DNA of 64,000 bases from Phytoseiulus persimilis (GCA_037576195.1 CM075102.1:28826745-28890744); one strand, 5' to 3'; shown: positions 1 through 14,612, counted from the stretch's first letter. A program made the numbers and translations. The notes: a model not told the origin generated them from the sequence alone.

Positions 1-3000
1 CGGAATCCTTCGCACACGAATACGGAATTCGGTTCCCGGAATCAAGGTAAGAACACGTTCGACACCGAAACTTTCCCGCACGCCAGCTGGAAGAACTCGC
101 GTGCAGCCGAACGTCTACCTCTCCACTGTGAGGCTCAAATACGCTCCACCAGCTTGGGGAGAACTTCCTAACGTCTGGCGGTGTGTCATCAAGCCGTGTG
201 AGACCTCCAGGACTGAGACGAAACGAGAAATATGGCGACCGAAACTCTGGCGCGAGTCTCAGAGTTTTCCTCAATCTGGCAAAGTCGTAAATTGAATTCC
301 ATGAATTCGTTCGCAGACTGAACACCCCGAATTTCCCGGCAACCGACGTTTTTCAATGTTCGTTCTTGGCGATCTGACAAATCGGTGGACCGCGTCTGAA
401 GCTCTGCTCTCTCCTTCTACGCCGGTGCCTCCGCTTTGTTCGCGCGCCGTCTTCGGCTGCTCGCGCATACATACTGCCCAGATGTTTGCGGATGACAGTT
501 TCCGCACTGTCCACCGATCGAGCGGAGCGAAACTACGCGTCGGTCTGTCAACGTGCCCGAGTGCGTACGGGAGTAATGCCGTCAACGAGCAAGAACAACG
601 GTGGCAACTGCAACAAATATCGGTTCCTCCCCTATGCTGACCGGTCTTGCCACAAGCTGCGGGAGGGATGTACCGGGAGACCGATCGATGAGCAGGACTT
701 CATCGTGGCCACTGCCACGCGCTGTGAGAGCCACAGGCGAACGAGGGATCGTTTGAACGCTCGCCGCATTAGCTGAATGGGGCCTCCGTGGCGATAGACA
801 TCGTTAATCTGTCATACGAAGCTGTCAAAAGCATTTAGCACCAGTCTCCGAAAACGGTGAAGGTTCCAGAACGCTACAAGCCGCCCGAGAAGCGAGCGCG
901 GCCACCGAGCAGTCTGTCAATATCCAGTGGAGTTCATCCGAGGTGAAACTCCGCGGGTTCAAGTGCATCCCGCCCTTTCCTATGATTAGTTCCCTCTCGA
1001 TAGATTCTTTCTCGGGCGGACTCTGCGGTCCAAGATGGAACATTGTATCTGATCGGATCGGCGGTCGAACTTTTCAGAGCGGAAACTAACGAAAGAACGA
1101 ACTCTCAAGACTTCTGTCTCGGTCGTCTATCTGAGACAACAAAAAACGGTCGACGCCCGGTAGTCAGCTCGCCGATTTTTGCAGCCGAAACTTGACGATC
1201 CACTTCGAACCCTTCCTTGTCAGCCGCGAGGATCTTTGTTTACCCGGGAATGGTGAACAGGAGGTGGATTGGAGCTGCGATTTCAGTCAGCGGCTCCCAG
1301 TAAGCGGGACAAAGATCAGAAGATTCGGTTGGAGAGGAAGTTTGACGCGGCGCTCAAATCCAGCGTCTGCTGACAGCCGAAGCAGCGAAGTAATCAAAGG
1401 CAAAGACAGACAAACAGAAGGGGAAAAAGGTCTCCGGACAAACCGTTCAGTTGGGCTCCACGGCGACGGCGGTAGCAACAAGCTACAGAAAGGTAGACGA
1501 CGGGCCAGAAATACCCCTAAAAAGCGTCTTTCTACAACTTTGTTTCAAGAGTGGATCACAGGAAGGGAACACGGTCACGTCTGTTGTGTCTTTTTCGCCT
1601 CCTATTGACTCAGCGAGTATAATCCTTCTTGCAGATTGGGGAGTCCGTAGCTCTTCCCGACGAAGAGGAAACGCTGACCCCATGAGTTTGTGATGGAACA
1701 CGAAGTCTGCTCTGACTCCTCCTAGGGTGTGGCCCTAACCATTGCTTCTCTGAGAGTACGAGATGCATCCTACAACCGTTCACGAAAATCTGTGATTGTC
1801 GCCAGGTTTCCATACCGGATCGCTACTCGATCAACGATAGTATCTCCGTTGCGCCTCTTCTAATTATTCGAGCTCACGGCAGCTCATCGAGTTACTCACG
1901 GATATCGATGCTACAGAGCATCGTGTCAATGAGTGTTGTGAGATGAAGGTACGATCTGTCGGGTTGTCAGACATTTCTTCCCGTTGAGTGTGACCCTAAA
2001 CAGTTGACTACAAGCTCGCTTTTACTCGACCTCGGATGTTTCGGAGCGATTTCCGATCCGAAGGCCTGAAACCCCTTTCTGCAAGGACCTGCACTCAACA
2101 GCAACCGCAATTGGTGGAGCAGGGTGTGCGCGTGGAATTCGACCGGGGAAAGTGCGGCAACAAATCGAAGCGAACGCTTGGGCACAGAACAGTTCACTCC
2201 TCGATTCTTCCAAACGTCGTTCATCGTTTGCTTGGTTGATACGTATCGAGGGTTCGGCTTCGATCCGGCTCACTGAATCGGCCCGCTCGACGTGAGTTCG
2301 GATCATCTCATTTACATTCGACGATGTTGGACTCGTGTTCTGGTTATCCCAAACGTTCCTCCTCTTTCCGTTCTTTTCTCGTCAATCGAAAGACAGAGGA
2401 GGCATCATCCAACGAGAAGGGGAGTCGGTTATGGCTGAGACACTCACGGCAGCAATGCAGTCCCCGCAACGTTGTGCACGGAAACAGCGTCGACAATGGA
2501 AACAAACTCGGATTTGCGTCGCCTGTCACCGGATGAAAAACTCAGAAATGCCACCCTGCCTCCCGGCAATGGATCCAGTTTTCCAGAGCTCATGTGTCAC
2601 TGTGTGGGTGTATCAATATCCAGAACGACGCGTCGCCTGCCTTTTTCCTTCCAACTGGAGTTTTTTCTCATCGAAGTTCCAGATTTCTGAGAATATTCGA
2701 TATTCTTTCTGGGTCGAAAATTGGGAGAGCAGAACGAACCATTGAGGACAAGCAGAGAAAGGAACGAAAATCAACACGGTCAAATGTATACAATGACTAT
2801 GTCGACCCGCGATGACGCTGGAGTGTGATTGGCAGGACAATTGTTAGACTGTATCTTTCGATTCGCCGCGTAGTTTTTTCAATCGGAGTTTTTGTGCTTG
2901 TTCGCTTGCAGGGCTCGAGAAGCGTGAGTTTTGTCCGAATCCGAATCATTCTCCTCGGAGCCACTCGTTAAGAGTCGTGGCCGAGCCGCACAACTCGTCA

Positions 3001-6000
3001 TTCATTCGACGGCTCCAAACGGAGTTGAAACTGCAGGAAACTCGATGGGTTGCACGACGCCTGACCGACCCACAGAATGATCTGCTTCTTTGTTGCAGAA
3101 TGTCGTGGAGCGCGTCCGCCAGCAATTTGTCTCTGCTGCCACCGGGAACGACGAGGAAGGGAGAAATTTCAAGCAACCCGTTTCTCGGCCGAAATCGCGG
3201 GAGGTCCAGCTTGGATACGAGTTCATGCGTGGAGGCGATTAACAGAAGAAGAACGTTTAGCACTTGCCTCGTACGGAAGGTGACGAGCAATCTCAGTCTT
3301 TCCGTCGGGAAGTACGCTGCCATGAATTTATTTCAGAAAAGCAATCGGTAACAAGATGCTCATAACGACGGAGAAGTGAAAGAAAACTGTGCTGATTAGC
3401 AACACTAATAAATGGAGAATAGGACGGAGCTGACTTCGGGTGGAGGCATTGCCGGTAGCCGAGTGATGTGTTCACCGACGCTCAGGATGATGTTTCGATT
3501 CGGAAACCGTGTGTTCCGAGTCCTTGCGCACCAAGACCTTCCGCGGCAGCAAGCACCGTGCAAGCAGTCGAAACGGCTTCTGAGCTATGCCTTTGTTTCT
3601 CAGTTGCGGCGTAACGTTGCGTCGTGATGCTGCCACCTGCAGCATTGTCGTCAGCATCGACATCAACGCCATAATGGAATTTGTCGAACATAACTGTTTT
3701 ACCGTTCGACGCATCTTTCATTCAATGGAGTCACGCAAATACAGAACTTCTCGTGAGAAAACTGTGGATCAAAACGAAGAGGAGGGTTAACGTCGAGCCC
3801 AGGGAGCTCAGATTCGGAACTCAGTGCCCTCCCCGGACCATCGAACTTCGAGCCTACGCCGCATGTGTGGTCCCTAGCTTGACATCCAAGCTCTGGGAGA
3901 TTCCGTCGAGAGTGAGAGAGAGAGAGTGACTTTTACAACTTACACGCTTACGCATCCCAAAAAGTCTCCCCTGGTGCGAGGCAGCTCAAGAATTTTCGTA
4001 TTGCGTTCGATCACTTCGAAACTCGTGAGTTGTTCCAGCGATTCTTCGGCTGACCTCATGAATAACGAGCTGCTGTTTATCAGCAAAGCATACCTCACGA
4101 CTGAGCATCTGCGAAACTTCCGGGCTTAATCCAGAAGCTCCGTATCGAGCCTTCCTTATGAGCGAAGAATGTTCAACTGCTCCGCCTCCTATGTGGACCT
4201 CACCATATTCGAAGGTGTGTTTTTTTTGTGTTCTTGGACGCTTCTGACTCCTTCTGTCGTTCGCGATATTTCGTTTCGGCTGCTGAGTAGATGAAGACCG
4301 GTAAGCGCGGTGGATGACCAGGCTCCTCGCCCCTGTTGGTAGTACATCGGAGGAACTTTCTGAAGGATAAAAATTGAATCAGATACACATTTTTACGGTG
4401 TTCAGGGAGCGAACTGGGGGAGAAAAATCCGGCCAGGCGAGTAAGCCTCTTGGATCTAACTGTTCCAACGTTTGTGGAACGGAACCGGGAACGCGGATTT
4501 CGAGAAGAAGTCCATGCGGTCTCAACCTTCAATTCTCGTCGGTGGATAGTTAAACGCAAAGCTAGTCGGCCCCAGCCGAAACCATCAAGCGGGACACAGA
4601 TTACAGACAGAAGAGAGGAGAAAAATTCATATTGAATCGGTATTTTGATCGGAAAACAGAGCAACGGAAGGGGGGAACTTGGCCGCGACTAGCAGACGTA
4701 CTATCTGATCTAGAAAGCGTTGACTGCAAGTCCGGCGGCTTCAGCAGAATCTTCCCTCGGAATGTATGGACAGAAAATTTTCCGGTATCGCATCGCGTGC
4801 CTGTTTTTGAGTCTTCTCTCGCAATGCATCGGTCATCGATAATTCAAGACGACGTTCGCCGTTTCCAGGCGGCGCCCCCTGGTCAGTGACGGGACAAAGA
4901 GCGTTCGTTGTCAAACTCATCGTCGGCAGCGCCGTCAACGAGAGCATAATGTGGGGTCTGAGACCATGAGAACCCGCTCGCTAGCCAGACCCGGAAAATG
5001 TGTCATCGTCATCACGTCAAACAAACCAGCAACGACCGATAACGTTTCCAGCGAACAACCCTTGCTTTGGCAAGAGCCCCGAACTCTCCCGCGAACCAAC
5101 TTCCACTCAGTGCTGTCGGCTGATGTAAAAAGGACGCGGAACGCTCAGGGATCGAGAATAGTTATGCTAGAGAGCGCACGACAAATCTGAGTCCTTCTAT
5201 CTCGGAGACTCGTGATATTCACCCTGCTGACTGCTGTGGATATTTGGAAAGCATCAGGGAGGAATTGTTTGAATTGCAGTCGATCCAGCAGGCTTCACTC
5301 CGTCACGGAAATCCTCCGGAAAATTGAAATCCGCTCCCGGCGGCAGCGTCGCTTCTTCAGAAAGTTACATCTCTGCGCAGTTCAAGAGCCCGAGGTTACT
5401 GTAAAATATGAAACACGGTTCTAGAATCCGACAGGCGAACATCCGTTTCTGACAGTGATGCGTGAAAGAGAGAAGTCGTTCTGCCGCGTTATACTCTTTC
5501 TACGTACCCATTGTTTCCCGGGTAACACTATGCAAAAGAGAAGTTTCGAATGCGCAACTATGGCGATCGCTCCTCCAAATGCTTAAAAATGGCCACGGCG
5601 CACGGAGAGGAGGAGCAGAGAGTTTGATGAATAGGAAATTCCGTGGAAAAATGACAGAAGTTGACGTCTTGATATTCTAGTGTCCATTGAGCAAAGTCCC
5701 GGAGTCGCTGCTTGTCCGCGAAAATGCTGAAGAATTTCCTGCATGTCGATAAGGCAACCAAAAAAAACTGCCAATTGACCAGTCGAGTGGCCACCGGAGC
5801 AGCTCCAGCTTACGAGCGATCGATGGAGTCGCTTCACCTGATTCGCTCCGGATTCTCGCTTTTTGAAAAGTCCGGCTCGATGAGAGAGAAACCGGGAAGA
5901 ATCGAAAAGAAAAGATGATCAGCGTGTTTTTGGGCACAGTTTCTCGGCTGAAAAGTCGGACGTTGCCGATCGCCCCACCCATCTGGTAATCCTGTTGCTT

Positions 6001-9000
6001 CGGACAGCCGCGGTTCTCGTCGTGGACGAAGGCCCTTGCCACGGTTGACAGGTAGCGGACTCGCGAACAACTTAGCGACGATTTATAGCGCCGAACAACA
6101 ACAGGTCTGACGCAGTCGACGAAAATTGACGGCGGATCGAGGAAGATATCGACGCCATAGGAAGGTAGTAAATGATAGCCAGAAATCTGAGACTCCTGAG
6201 GCATGGATATCGTTTGGACCAACGGTGCGTATCTCCTGGGGCAGGAAATTACGACTTCACGAAAATCATGAGATCCACGACTTCAAGAAGGCATATTAAC
6301 TGAGGATACCCCTCCCATAGGTTCTCTCCGAGTGCTCCGAGCGAAATCTATTCGGAGAAGCCTCCACAAAACTTCGAGAGTGATATATGTATGGACATTC
6401 TTCTCCGCAGATGAACCTTTCATGTTGAGGGCGAGCGAGTCCTCCCGACACCAGTCAGAGTTTTCAGCAACGTGGACACCGTTAAGGCCAGTGTTCTGCA
6501 CCAGAGTTACACGGTGGATTTTCGCGGTTGCTCATTGGCCTGGATTCAACAGGGGTGACTCCAACCGAAGTCAAGGCACACAGGGGGCTTTGCGCGTACA
6601 TGCCAACACCAGGAGGGAGGGGGTGAGCCAAACCGCAATCGGCGCCTCATGATGCCCAGACTAAGCCTGGCAGACGGAGCGCCGTTGCAGCCAATGACGA
6701 GTAGCGTCGGGCTTCCCGATCCTACGTATCCATACAGGACGAAATACTTTCATTCGTGGTAGCATCAATTTAACTGATTTATACACTCCTCCCGAAACTC
6801 GTTCCAACTCTCGATTTGGTTCAGCGCGTGCTTGGGTTCGCTGCTCACTCGTTTTGTGATCCGCCCGCGACCCGTGTTCCTGCATGTGGCTTGCGACTGT
6901 CAAAAGTTGGTTGGTTCGTAGAAAAGAGGGAAAGAAACGGGTTTCGTTCTTCTTCTTCAACCTCACAGAGGAGCAAGGTTTCCGGAACTGACTCATGGTG
7001 CTCCCTCGTTCATTTCTGTATCCTGGATAGTATGAAAAACAATAAAACTTCGCTGCCGAGTATTGCGAGCGATCATCTTAGATCATGTCAGCCGATTCCT
7101 TCGCAAAACTGAAAACCGCTCAAGATCTTGTTGGAGTATCGGAACCGAAGACTCGATCACGTGCCAGAGAAGTTTAGGACGAGGAAAGAGCATTCATTTG
7201 CACGTGTACGATGCTGGAGACGGAGCCGTAACTATTCGGGAACCGCTCCATATTCCACGACAGCGTTAGTGGGAGATGAAAACGTTTCGCCTCTCGATGA
7301 TTGAATGCCTATTGTTGTCGAGGTGTCTCAAGTCGAGGGACCGCGAGCTCAGCTCCAGACAGGGTTCATCAAAACGAAGACAGGAAACTATTCTAACAGC
7401 TTGTTCCCATCACGGTGTAGATTACGACAAACTTCTCCCTGCAAAAAGAGCACGCCATGTATCATTTTCTGCAGATTTGCCGAATAACAACTAATAACAA
7501 GGCTTCGAGAGACAGCCGAAAACGGAATGCCGCAAATTACATCAGCGTGATCTCGCCGACAGTAAGTGCTAGCATCAAAGAGTGGGTCTATGCTCGCCAG
7601 TTGTTGACAAGGCAAGATTACATAGATGTTCAACCATTAGTAACGATTCCAACAATCATCCATGTATAAGATTAATGCTATGTCGTCAAGGGTCGCACTT
7701 GACTCCGGCTTCGCTCAGCAGTGTCCGATAACTGTGTTTCCACTCTCCTGAATGTTCCAGGAATACAGAGGAAGCCACCAGGTCTGCAGATTCTGATCCG
7801 GCACGGCAACAAGCCTCGTGGATATTGCGACGACTATCGCCCCGTTACGATGGGGGATGGTGATAGCGAAACAATTTTTCTCTGCCCGGATGCTCTCCGA
7901 ATCATTGTGCGGATGGGATCCAGAACCTTGCGCTCATCTTTTCTGTGCGACGGTGGGTCCACATCGACATGCTGATAAGGAGTTTGACTTCAACCGGAAC
8001 CCAGGATCTTGTTTTTAGAGAGAGAGTATTCTGATCCATGTGTCGAAGCCATGATCATGTTTGGAGGGACACGAGGCGGATGCATGAAGCGTGGCGAGAG
8101 AGCATTTCGTCGAACGAGCCAGTATGCCCCATGTTATTGCAGGACTGCGGGCTCCAAAATTTATGAGCTGGAAGAGGCGCTCTTGAGCTGCACCTATTAA
8201 TCGGATAAGCTCGTAGTCATGAGATTCGTAAGCTCCATCTTGCTTGGGAGCCATAGAAGAGGACCGCATGCGATTCGGTGTAAGCGCTTATGTGTCACTC
8301 AATGGTTCGTTTCACACATCATTGGCGAATATGAGCTTCTCGGCTTCCCGGATTAGGACACGACAATGTCCCTGACTCAGAAACTCATGAAAAAAGCCAC
8401 AAACGAACATGATTCTCGTAATGTATCTTGAGACGGCCACATTCAATGTCGGTAAATGTTCGATGTGTCTGACTGAATGCCGACAGACAACAAGTAGGAT
8501 CCAATCTTTTTCGACTTCTTTTCTGAGAACATTCAATTTATTACGCTTAACGTTATCAATAAAGTTCAGATGGGTCTGTTTGCACCTTTTGTTCTCGCTA
8601 CAATACAGCTTATGTGTATGCATGGTTGTCTCTCGAGTGATCTGTCACTCCCTTGTTCGTCTCCCCTGCTCTTTACGTGAATCGCTCTTCGTTCCAGAAT
8701 TTATTCCCGAACCTTTTTTGGGTGAAATTCCACTGTCAAGCGACTTCTCCGTCAAAACCTGATGATGGATAGCACTGTAAGAGAAGTGGATGGTCGACGA
8801 ACGCTGAGGGGGACAGTCACACTCGGAACAAGGAACGACTACATGGTCGTTCCGGAACTCTCATCCTCAACCAGCATCTCATACATCACCACCGGCATGA
8901 TCATTATCGTAATCGCACACATCAGGAAACAACATTGCTGTGTTAGGAATTACCTTCCAGGGTTCGAAACTCTCAGCTAAGCTTGTTGCTGCTCGAACTC

Positions 9001-10102
9001 CAATGTTCCATCTGAAAGATTCCCTTGCATCTCGACTCGAGCAAGTTGTTCATCTGTATCATCCCCCCAGCTCCAGGTCGACGCAACGCGTCTATATTCT
9101 TTTACCCTCGATGCATCTAATACCTGGGAGTCGAAATAGCTCGGTTCCAGATTGTTACTCGGCACGGTCCGCCGAAAATAACTCCGCTCAACTGACTGTT
9201 GACCGTTATGGTAAATGTTCTGTAGTTTCTTGATTCTATTTTGGAGCTGAACCCGCTCGGTATAGACGTTGTATATCGAAAATTATTGTACGTAAACAAG
9301 TCAGTTGAAGGCACGACTGACATACCGATCAACCAACACTTGGCAGAACTTGGTAACTTGGATCGTATGCGCAACCTTTCGATTCGGGAGCAAGTGATGG
9401 AGAATCTCCGGAGACCATATTGCAAGAGCAATTCCGTAACTGTCTCAGAACATATGCAGGCTACCCTCTTCTCGTTTAGAATCGGTTGCGCCCAAAGACT
9501 TCACCAGGGAATCACCCGAATCGATAGTGGCTGAAGTTCAACTGTTGGATCTTCTCCGGTTTTCCACCTCATGCGCTTTATGTTCCCGACCCGAATCGGC
9601 TAAATATTGACGATGGCAAAACGGTCGCCATAGAATCTTCTCCGTCAGCATCCACCTTCCCCCCTCCATTATACGCACAGTTGCCGCTGTCCGCTCCGAC
9701 ATAACATCTCACGAGTTTCGGTGAAGTGCTTCCATGATCGGAATTTAATTGATACTTTCTTGCAACGAGTTCGTTTGACATGACATATTGTACTTCGGAC
9801 GAAATCTGTCAGGCTGGGGTGGGCGAGTCCCGAACTTTTTCCTAAATGGAAGAGAATTTCGTCCTATTGCTCGTAGTCTTCATGCCAGGGGTTCAGGGGA
9901 CCTCGAATTAGGTCGATACGTCCGAGCACCGTGAAAGCGGCGACGCTCATACCGAGCAGATATTATTCAAGTCCTCGTTGACAGACTCTTAATGATCTCA
10001 TGAGATTCTCAATTCGGGTGGTGGTATTGGTCGAGGTGGAACTGTGGTCACGGCGTTTGTAGTGATGTGACGAGAGCGATGAAGCAGAGAGGACAACATC
10101 GT
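1..10102. other. Long region with no supported gene
   Basis: About 10 kb upstream of Rho1. I read the open frames on both strands. The longest are about 180 residues (minus, 5677-6222) and 154 residues (minus, 4200-4664). None shows a family motif, a signal peptide with a plausible continuation, or splice sites joining it to another coding block. A short GA-rich run lies near 3911-3928. A minus-strand ATTAAA at 9744-9749 could serve as the Rho1 poly(A) signal. Non-coding exons or long-range enhancers cannot be excluded. Confidence 0.6.
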
Positions 10103-10681
10103 TTACAGAAGGGCACAACGTTTCCTCTTCCTCGGTTTGACTTGAAGAGCTGCCCGCGTCGCCAATTCGAAAACTTCTCTAACTCCTTCCTTGGTTCTAG
10201 CGGAGCACTCTAGGTATCCATAGGCATTGATTTTTTCGGCCATGGCGAGACCTTCCTCGCCTCTGACGGGTTCTTGTTTCATTTTGGCCAATTCCTTGAT
10301 GGTTCCGCTGTCGCTGCGGAGATCTTTCTTGTTGGCGACCAGAACTATCGGGACGCTGGGACAGAAGTGTTTGACCTCCGGGTGCCATTTCTCGTTGATG
10401 TTCTCGAGTGAGTCCGGTGAGTCAATGGAGAAGCACATCAAGATGACGTCGGTGTCAGGGTACGATAGGGGGCGAAGCCGGTCGTAGTCTTCCTGTCCAG
10501 CCGTATCCCATAGCGCGAGTTCGACTTGTTTGCCATCGACCTCGATGTCGGCAACGTAGTTCTCAAAAACAGTAGGCACGTACACTTCTGGGAACTGGTC
10601 TTTGCTGAAGACGATCAGGAGACAAGTTTTCCCACAGGCACCGTCGCCAACGATGACGAGCTTTTTACGAATAGCTGACAT
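10103..10681 (-). CDS. Rho1: Rho1/RhoA family small GTPase
   Basis: This is a Rho-subfamily GTPase that cycles between GDP and GTP at the plasma membrane and controls actin through ROCK, formins and PKN (family knowledge). The 192-residue frame is complete. It shows the P-loop GDGACGKT at residues 12-19, switch I VPTVFENY with the effector Thr37, switch II DTAGQE with Gln63, the base-binding motif NKKD, the Rho insert helix, a basic tail PRKRKR, and a C-terminal CAAX box CALL that predicts geranylgeranylation. Length equals insect Rho1 (192) and human RhoA (193). The start has A at -3. The coding region has no intron. The residue before NKKD is Ala (LVANKKD) where human RhoA has Gly. A minus-strand ATTAAA lies about 350 bp beyond the stop. 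Rac and Cdc42 are excluded by the effector and insert sequences. Confidence 0.97.
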   Translation of the reverse strand: MSAIRKKLVIVGDGACGKTCLLIVFSKDQFPEVYVPTVFENYVADIEVDGKQVELALWDTAGQEDYDRLRPLSYPDTDVILMCFSIDSPDSLENINEKWHPEVKHFCPSVPIVLVANKKDLRSDSGTIKELAKMKQEPVRGEEGLAMAEKINAYGYLECSARTKEGVREVFELATRAALQVKPRKRKRCALL

Positions 10682-10839
10682 ACTTCACGATTACGACGGA
10701 TCCACAGTCGCTGAGATCACTCACACACACGCTACGATCTTCCAACTCGAGCGAACAGCTTCAGCGAACGGAATATTGATTGATGTCGCTTCCTGGTGGA
10801 ACAATCGTCGCTAATACTGCTTCTGAAACTACTTCTATC

Positions 10840-10925
10840 ACTACTGTTGTTGTTGCCGCTGTTGCGGGCGGCGACAGTTCTGCTGATGTTGTGATGATTG
10901 CCGCTGCTGCCAACAAGCCGAATCG
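10840..10925 (-). repeat. CAG/CAA-rich trinucleotide tract upstream of Rho1
   Basis: On the minus strand this stretch is an imperfect run of CAG, CAA and related triplets, about 160-240 bp upstream of the Rho1 start codon. It may lie in the 5' untranslated region or promoter. No open frame through it reaches Rho1. Confidence 0.5.
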
Positions 10926-13900
10926 GTGATGCCGAAAAGAATAACAGATACGCTACGCAGCTCTACAGTCAGCAGTGAACGGCGCCACTCTACGATCTCC
11001 ACAAATCGGAAAACGAGTTTTCGAGGCTTTTTCCTCGTACCGTAGCCCAGAAACTTTCCGGACCAGGCGTTCGATTATGGCCTCAGTTGTCCGCGCCTGT
11101 CTAGGGAGCCGCTCCCTAGCTTCGCATTCGCTAGGGATCCCCGCTCAGTCGCGCTCTTAATTCGAGGATTCCCATCGCATTTCAGTTGCCGAAATCAGCG
11201 CGCACACTGCCGCCTGTCAGGCTCCGGATTCTCGAGTGGTTCTGTACTTTCCGGAGCATGGATTGGAAGTTCACTAGACTCCCTGTCAAATTCCCTAGGT
11301 TCGGCTGTGGAATCTCCCCAGCTGTGTTCGGCGGCGCAACAGGGTGGTGTGGACTGGTCTCCACTTCGACTGCTTTGTGGAAAATGCTAAATTGGTTGAC
11401 TGAATAGGTGTCTGTATTCTATTCTATCGGTGCATTCGCTCGATCGCAGGTCCTTGCATACGTTGGCGCGGGGTTCTGAATTGGGATTTCTCTGCTCGGG
11501 TTGTTGAGCTATATCCAGCTCGGATCAGCACTGGCAGCCGGAGGCGGTGTTGCTGTAGGTAGCTAACACACACACGGCAACATGCCTACGCGGAGAGCCG
11601 GTCCTAAACATGGAGGCAAATTTTGATGCTCGGACGATGATTCATCCTGGCCAACCAGTAGAACCGATTAACCACCCAGCCGTCGACCATCCGGCTCGCT
11701 GTTTCCGGTGGTTCTGCCGCGGGCAGACTCGTTAGCTCTGGGTTGCTCAATTTCCGTTCTCGGAAAACGATCTACTTATCTAGAGCTGCATCACGTCGAG
11801 ACTCTGACAAAGATTCTGAATTAGAATTCTCCTGGGATAGGGGACGCGAGGAATGCAACTCCAAGCAAACGTTCCGAAGTACCGGTGTCCCATGGGACAC
11901 GCTACCATTTGGAACGTGCTGCTCGACGTGGGCGACGTAATGAAAAACCTCGATATTCGCAGTTGGGTTTCCATGCTGGCATACGCGATCTTCTCCACTT
12001 GGAAATTCCCGGACTCCTTGTGAACAGTGAACTCGCTGGTGGGCCAAGACTTGTGTTCTAATGACTCGAGAGAACCGTGCATTCGCGATTCTAGGGGGCG
12101 AATGCGGCCCCCAAGGAACGCGAATCGTCAGAGCTGTATTGTCAGTTCTGTATTGTCAGTTCGGAGCGTGGGCATCTCATGTATGATTGTATATTGCTTT
12201 GCTCGCGTGTCTCAACAACTACACGTCACGCATTGAGGCTTAAAATCATGTCCGATGGCTCTTTAGGAAGTATTCGCTCAAAAACAATAACCTGGAAAAT
12301 GTGCAGAACGGACAGGCCTGTTCGTTCGCACGGCATTATTCCAACTGTGCATGGCTATGGTTCGCCCGAGGTGGGAAAGCAGTAGGGCCTAGAACTTTCA
12401 CGGAGTCATTCTTCGACAGTCTGGAGCTCGTCCGAGGAACACGGGAATTCGGGCGCGACGCACACCACGGCTGAACCTTTTCAGGAATGCCTCGTTGAGG
12501 GAATCCAACAACCAATATGGTTGAAATCGTCGACAAATGAAAAGGAACAGAAAAAGAAACCTGATCTTCTATTGCACCTCAGCTTGCACCTTTCACTCGG
12601 ATAAGCTCAGGAGTCATGCTTGTTCCCTTTCAAGAGAGACACACTTCTCTTCAATGGGGGATGCTGCCGTCTCGCTGTATGGGATGTTGGGCAAACGTAT
12701 CGATCCCGAAAATCTGGAATCTGGGGACGCTGGCGCGGAAAGCTCATCACCAGAGGAGATCCTCCCTCGAAGGTCTTGCGATGTGCAAACATGACAACGT
12801 AGGACAGGTGATTGCCGGTTTCCCATGATGGGGAAAGTATGATGATTCCGATCAGGATGGACTCCGATTCCCGACGACACTTAGCTCGCGTCTTATCAGA
12901 TCAGTTCGAGACGCGCAGTTCACCTTGAGAAACTTCGAGAGACACCGTGGTGGTCGTACCGTTTCCCAGATGATTCATGGTGCTTCTTGGATATCAGAGA
13001 CCATATCATTTTTGTTTTTTTTCACAAGCGAGGTTGACCTCTCCTGTTTGTTTGATGGTCGCTTGGATGAGAAAAAGATTGTCTCTGATTTCGATGAGAC
13101 TCCGTCAACGTGACCGATTTGAGCTCCACTGATTTGACCGAAACTCACTCCGACAAACACAACTCGCTGGAGTCCCCGCGTTTCCGGAGAAGGCATGATA
13201 TCTCGATTCTGCGCCGAAACGAGAGAAACGCGGCGATGTTGCCCATATTGGGAGCCAACGCCTCGCTGTCCGACGAGCATGATTTTGGTGAATCGAGGTT
13301 CCATTTCAACTGTTACCGCTAGATGGAGCGAAACCGAATCCAGATGTGCGGAATCATGAGCCAAACTCTCATTGTTGTCCCAGTTAAGCGCTCCTGCATT
13401 CGTGATTCCGAAATTCCTCATACAAACCTGGTTGGAAGGAATCGTTAATCGAATGTTCGGTTCAGCATAAAATGTTTGTCACTGACAGACCGGCAAGAAA
13501 CCAGCCCAGGCATCTGTTCGTATCGGTTCCAAGATGCCATTCACTCCGTCCGCGACTCGGGATCGTGGTTCAGAGTTGAAAAATTTCTCGCGCCGCGAAT
13601 CGAGCGGCTAGAACGCCGTGAACCTGTGGTACGTCGTGTTCCGGAGACGTCGTGAATGAGCGGCGGCTCCATGCGGCGGTCAATATAGTCAGTCCTAGGA
13701 ATTAGACAACGTCGACCTTTGTTCTGTATCAAGCAATCTGCCGCAGGACGGTGATGCCGCGATCCACTCTGGGGCTCGCTCGAGGGTGGAAGCTGTTCCG
13801 AATCGGCGACACTCTCGACTAAGTCGATTCTACAGCGTCTATTTTTGAAAGTTTCGCTCGTTGTTGGCCCTTAACCCCCTGAGTTCCCTCCTCTCATGAT

Positions 13901-14606
13901 TCCCCTGTATGATTTGGAGTACGCAGGGAAGTCTTACCTCTCACCGATAAACCTCAGGAGCCAAGGATCTCGAGGGTCCTGGTTCGAAAAGTTCACTCTC
14001 AGGTGGATGCTGTTCCTCTGACGTTCTTCTACAGGAGTCTGAGATGTGCATAGATTTCCAGGCCGATCAACGAAGAGTTCCGAAAAAAAAGACACCGGTA
14101 CAAGCTCCTGCGAAAACCAACAGCCGACGGACCTCACGAGCTATTGCAAAGCCTTCCTTAGACACGCGAGAGGCATCAAACTCCATCGACGAGACTTCGG
14201 TGAGTCTTCCAAGGTATCTGTTAGAACACTAGAAAGAATATCGTTCAAAAGCGCTTCCTTAATAACTTGGACACGATTTGACCGCGCCGCTACTTGCAAT
14301 GCAACGTCCGCTGCGTCACGGAGATTCGGTCACCCTGTTCGGGAAGGACTAACCAAGGTCCACACGAGAAGCAACTCAAATTCTGGGTGAATCGTTACAC
14401 ACGCGCTGGGAGAGACCTGCCAGGATATTGGGCTGTGCTGCCGAGCTTTTCACTGGTCTGGAACGACAGTCGAATCGCCCCCGTGCGATTATATTTCTTG
14501 TTCAAAAAGTCGTTCGGAACGATTATCGAGCCACAGAAAGGAGATCGAATCTAAATTATTCAGATGGGAAAACGATGGCGTTCGAGAGACGACATGTTCA
14601 CTAAGA
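10926..14606. other. Gap between Rho1 and the helicase gene
   Basis: No coding region is supported here. It contains a short palindrome around 11100-11120 (CTAGGGAG facing CTCCCTAG) and a small tandem duplication of a TGTATTGTCAGTT-type unit near 12133-12158. The open frames (148 residues or fewer) show no family motif. The Rho1 promoter and any non-coding first exon should lie in the low-coordinate part. Confidence 0.5.
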
Positions 14607-14612
14607 TTTATT
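14607..14612 (-). terminator. Candidate poly(A) signal AATAAA of the ARIP4-like gene
   Basis: A canonical AATAAA on the minus strand, about 450 bp beyond the helicase stop codon at 15060-15062. It would give a 3' untranslated region of ordinary length. Single hexamers occur by chance, so this is only a candidate. Confidence 0.4.

Noticed and set aside
4200-4664. 154-residue minus open frame
   Set aside because: No recognisable domain. Composition typical of chance frames.
5677-6222. 181-residue minus open frame
   Set aside because: No motif, Ser/Arg-rich composition, overlapped by open frames on the other strand, no splice partner.
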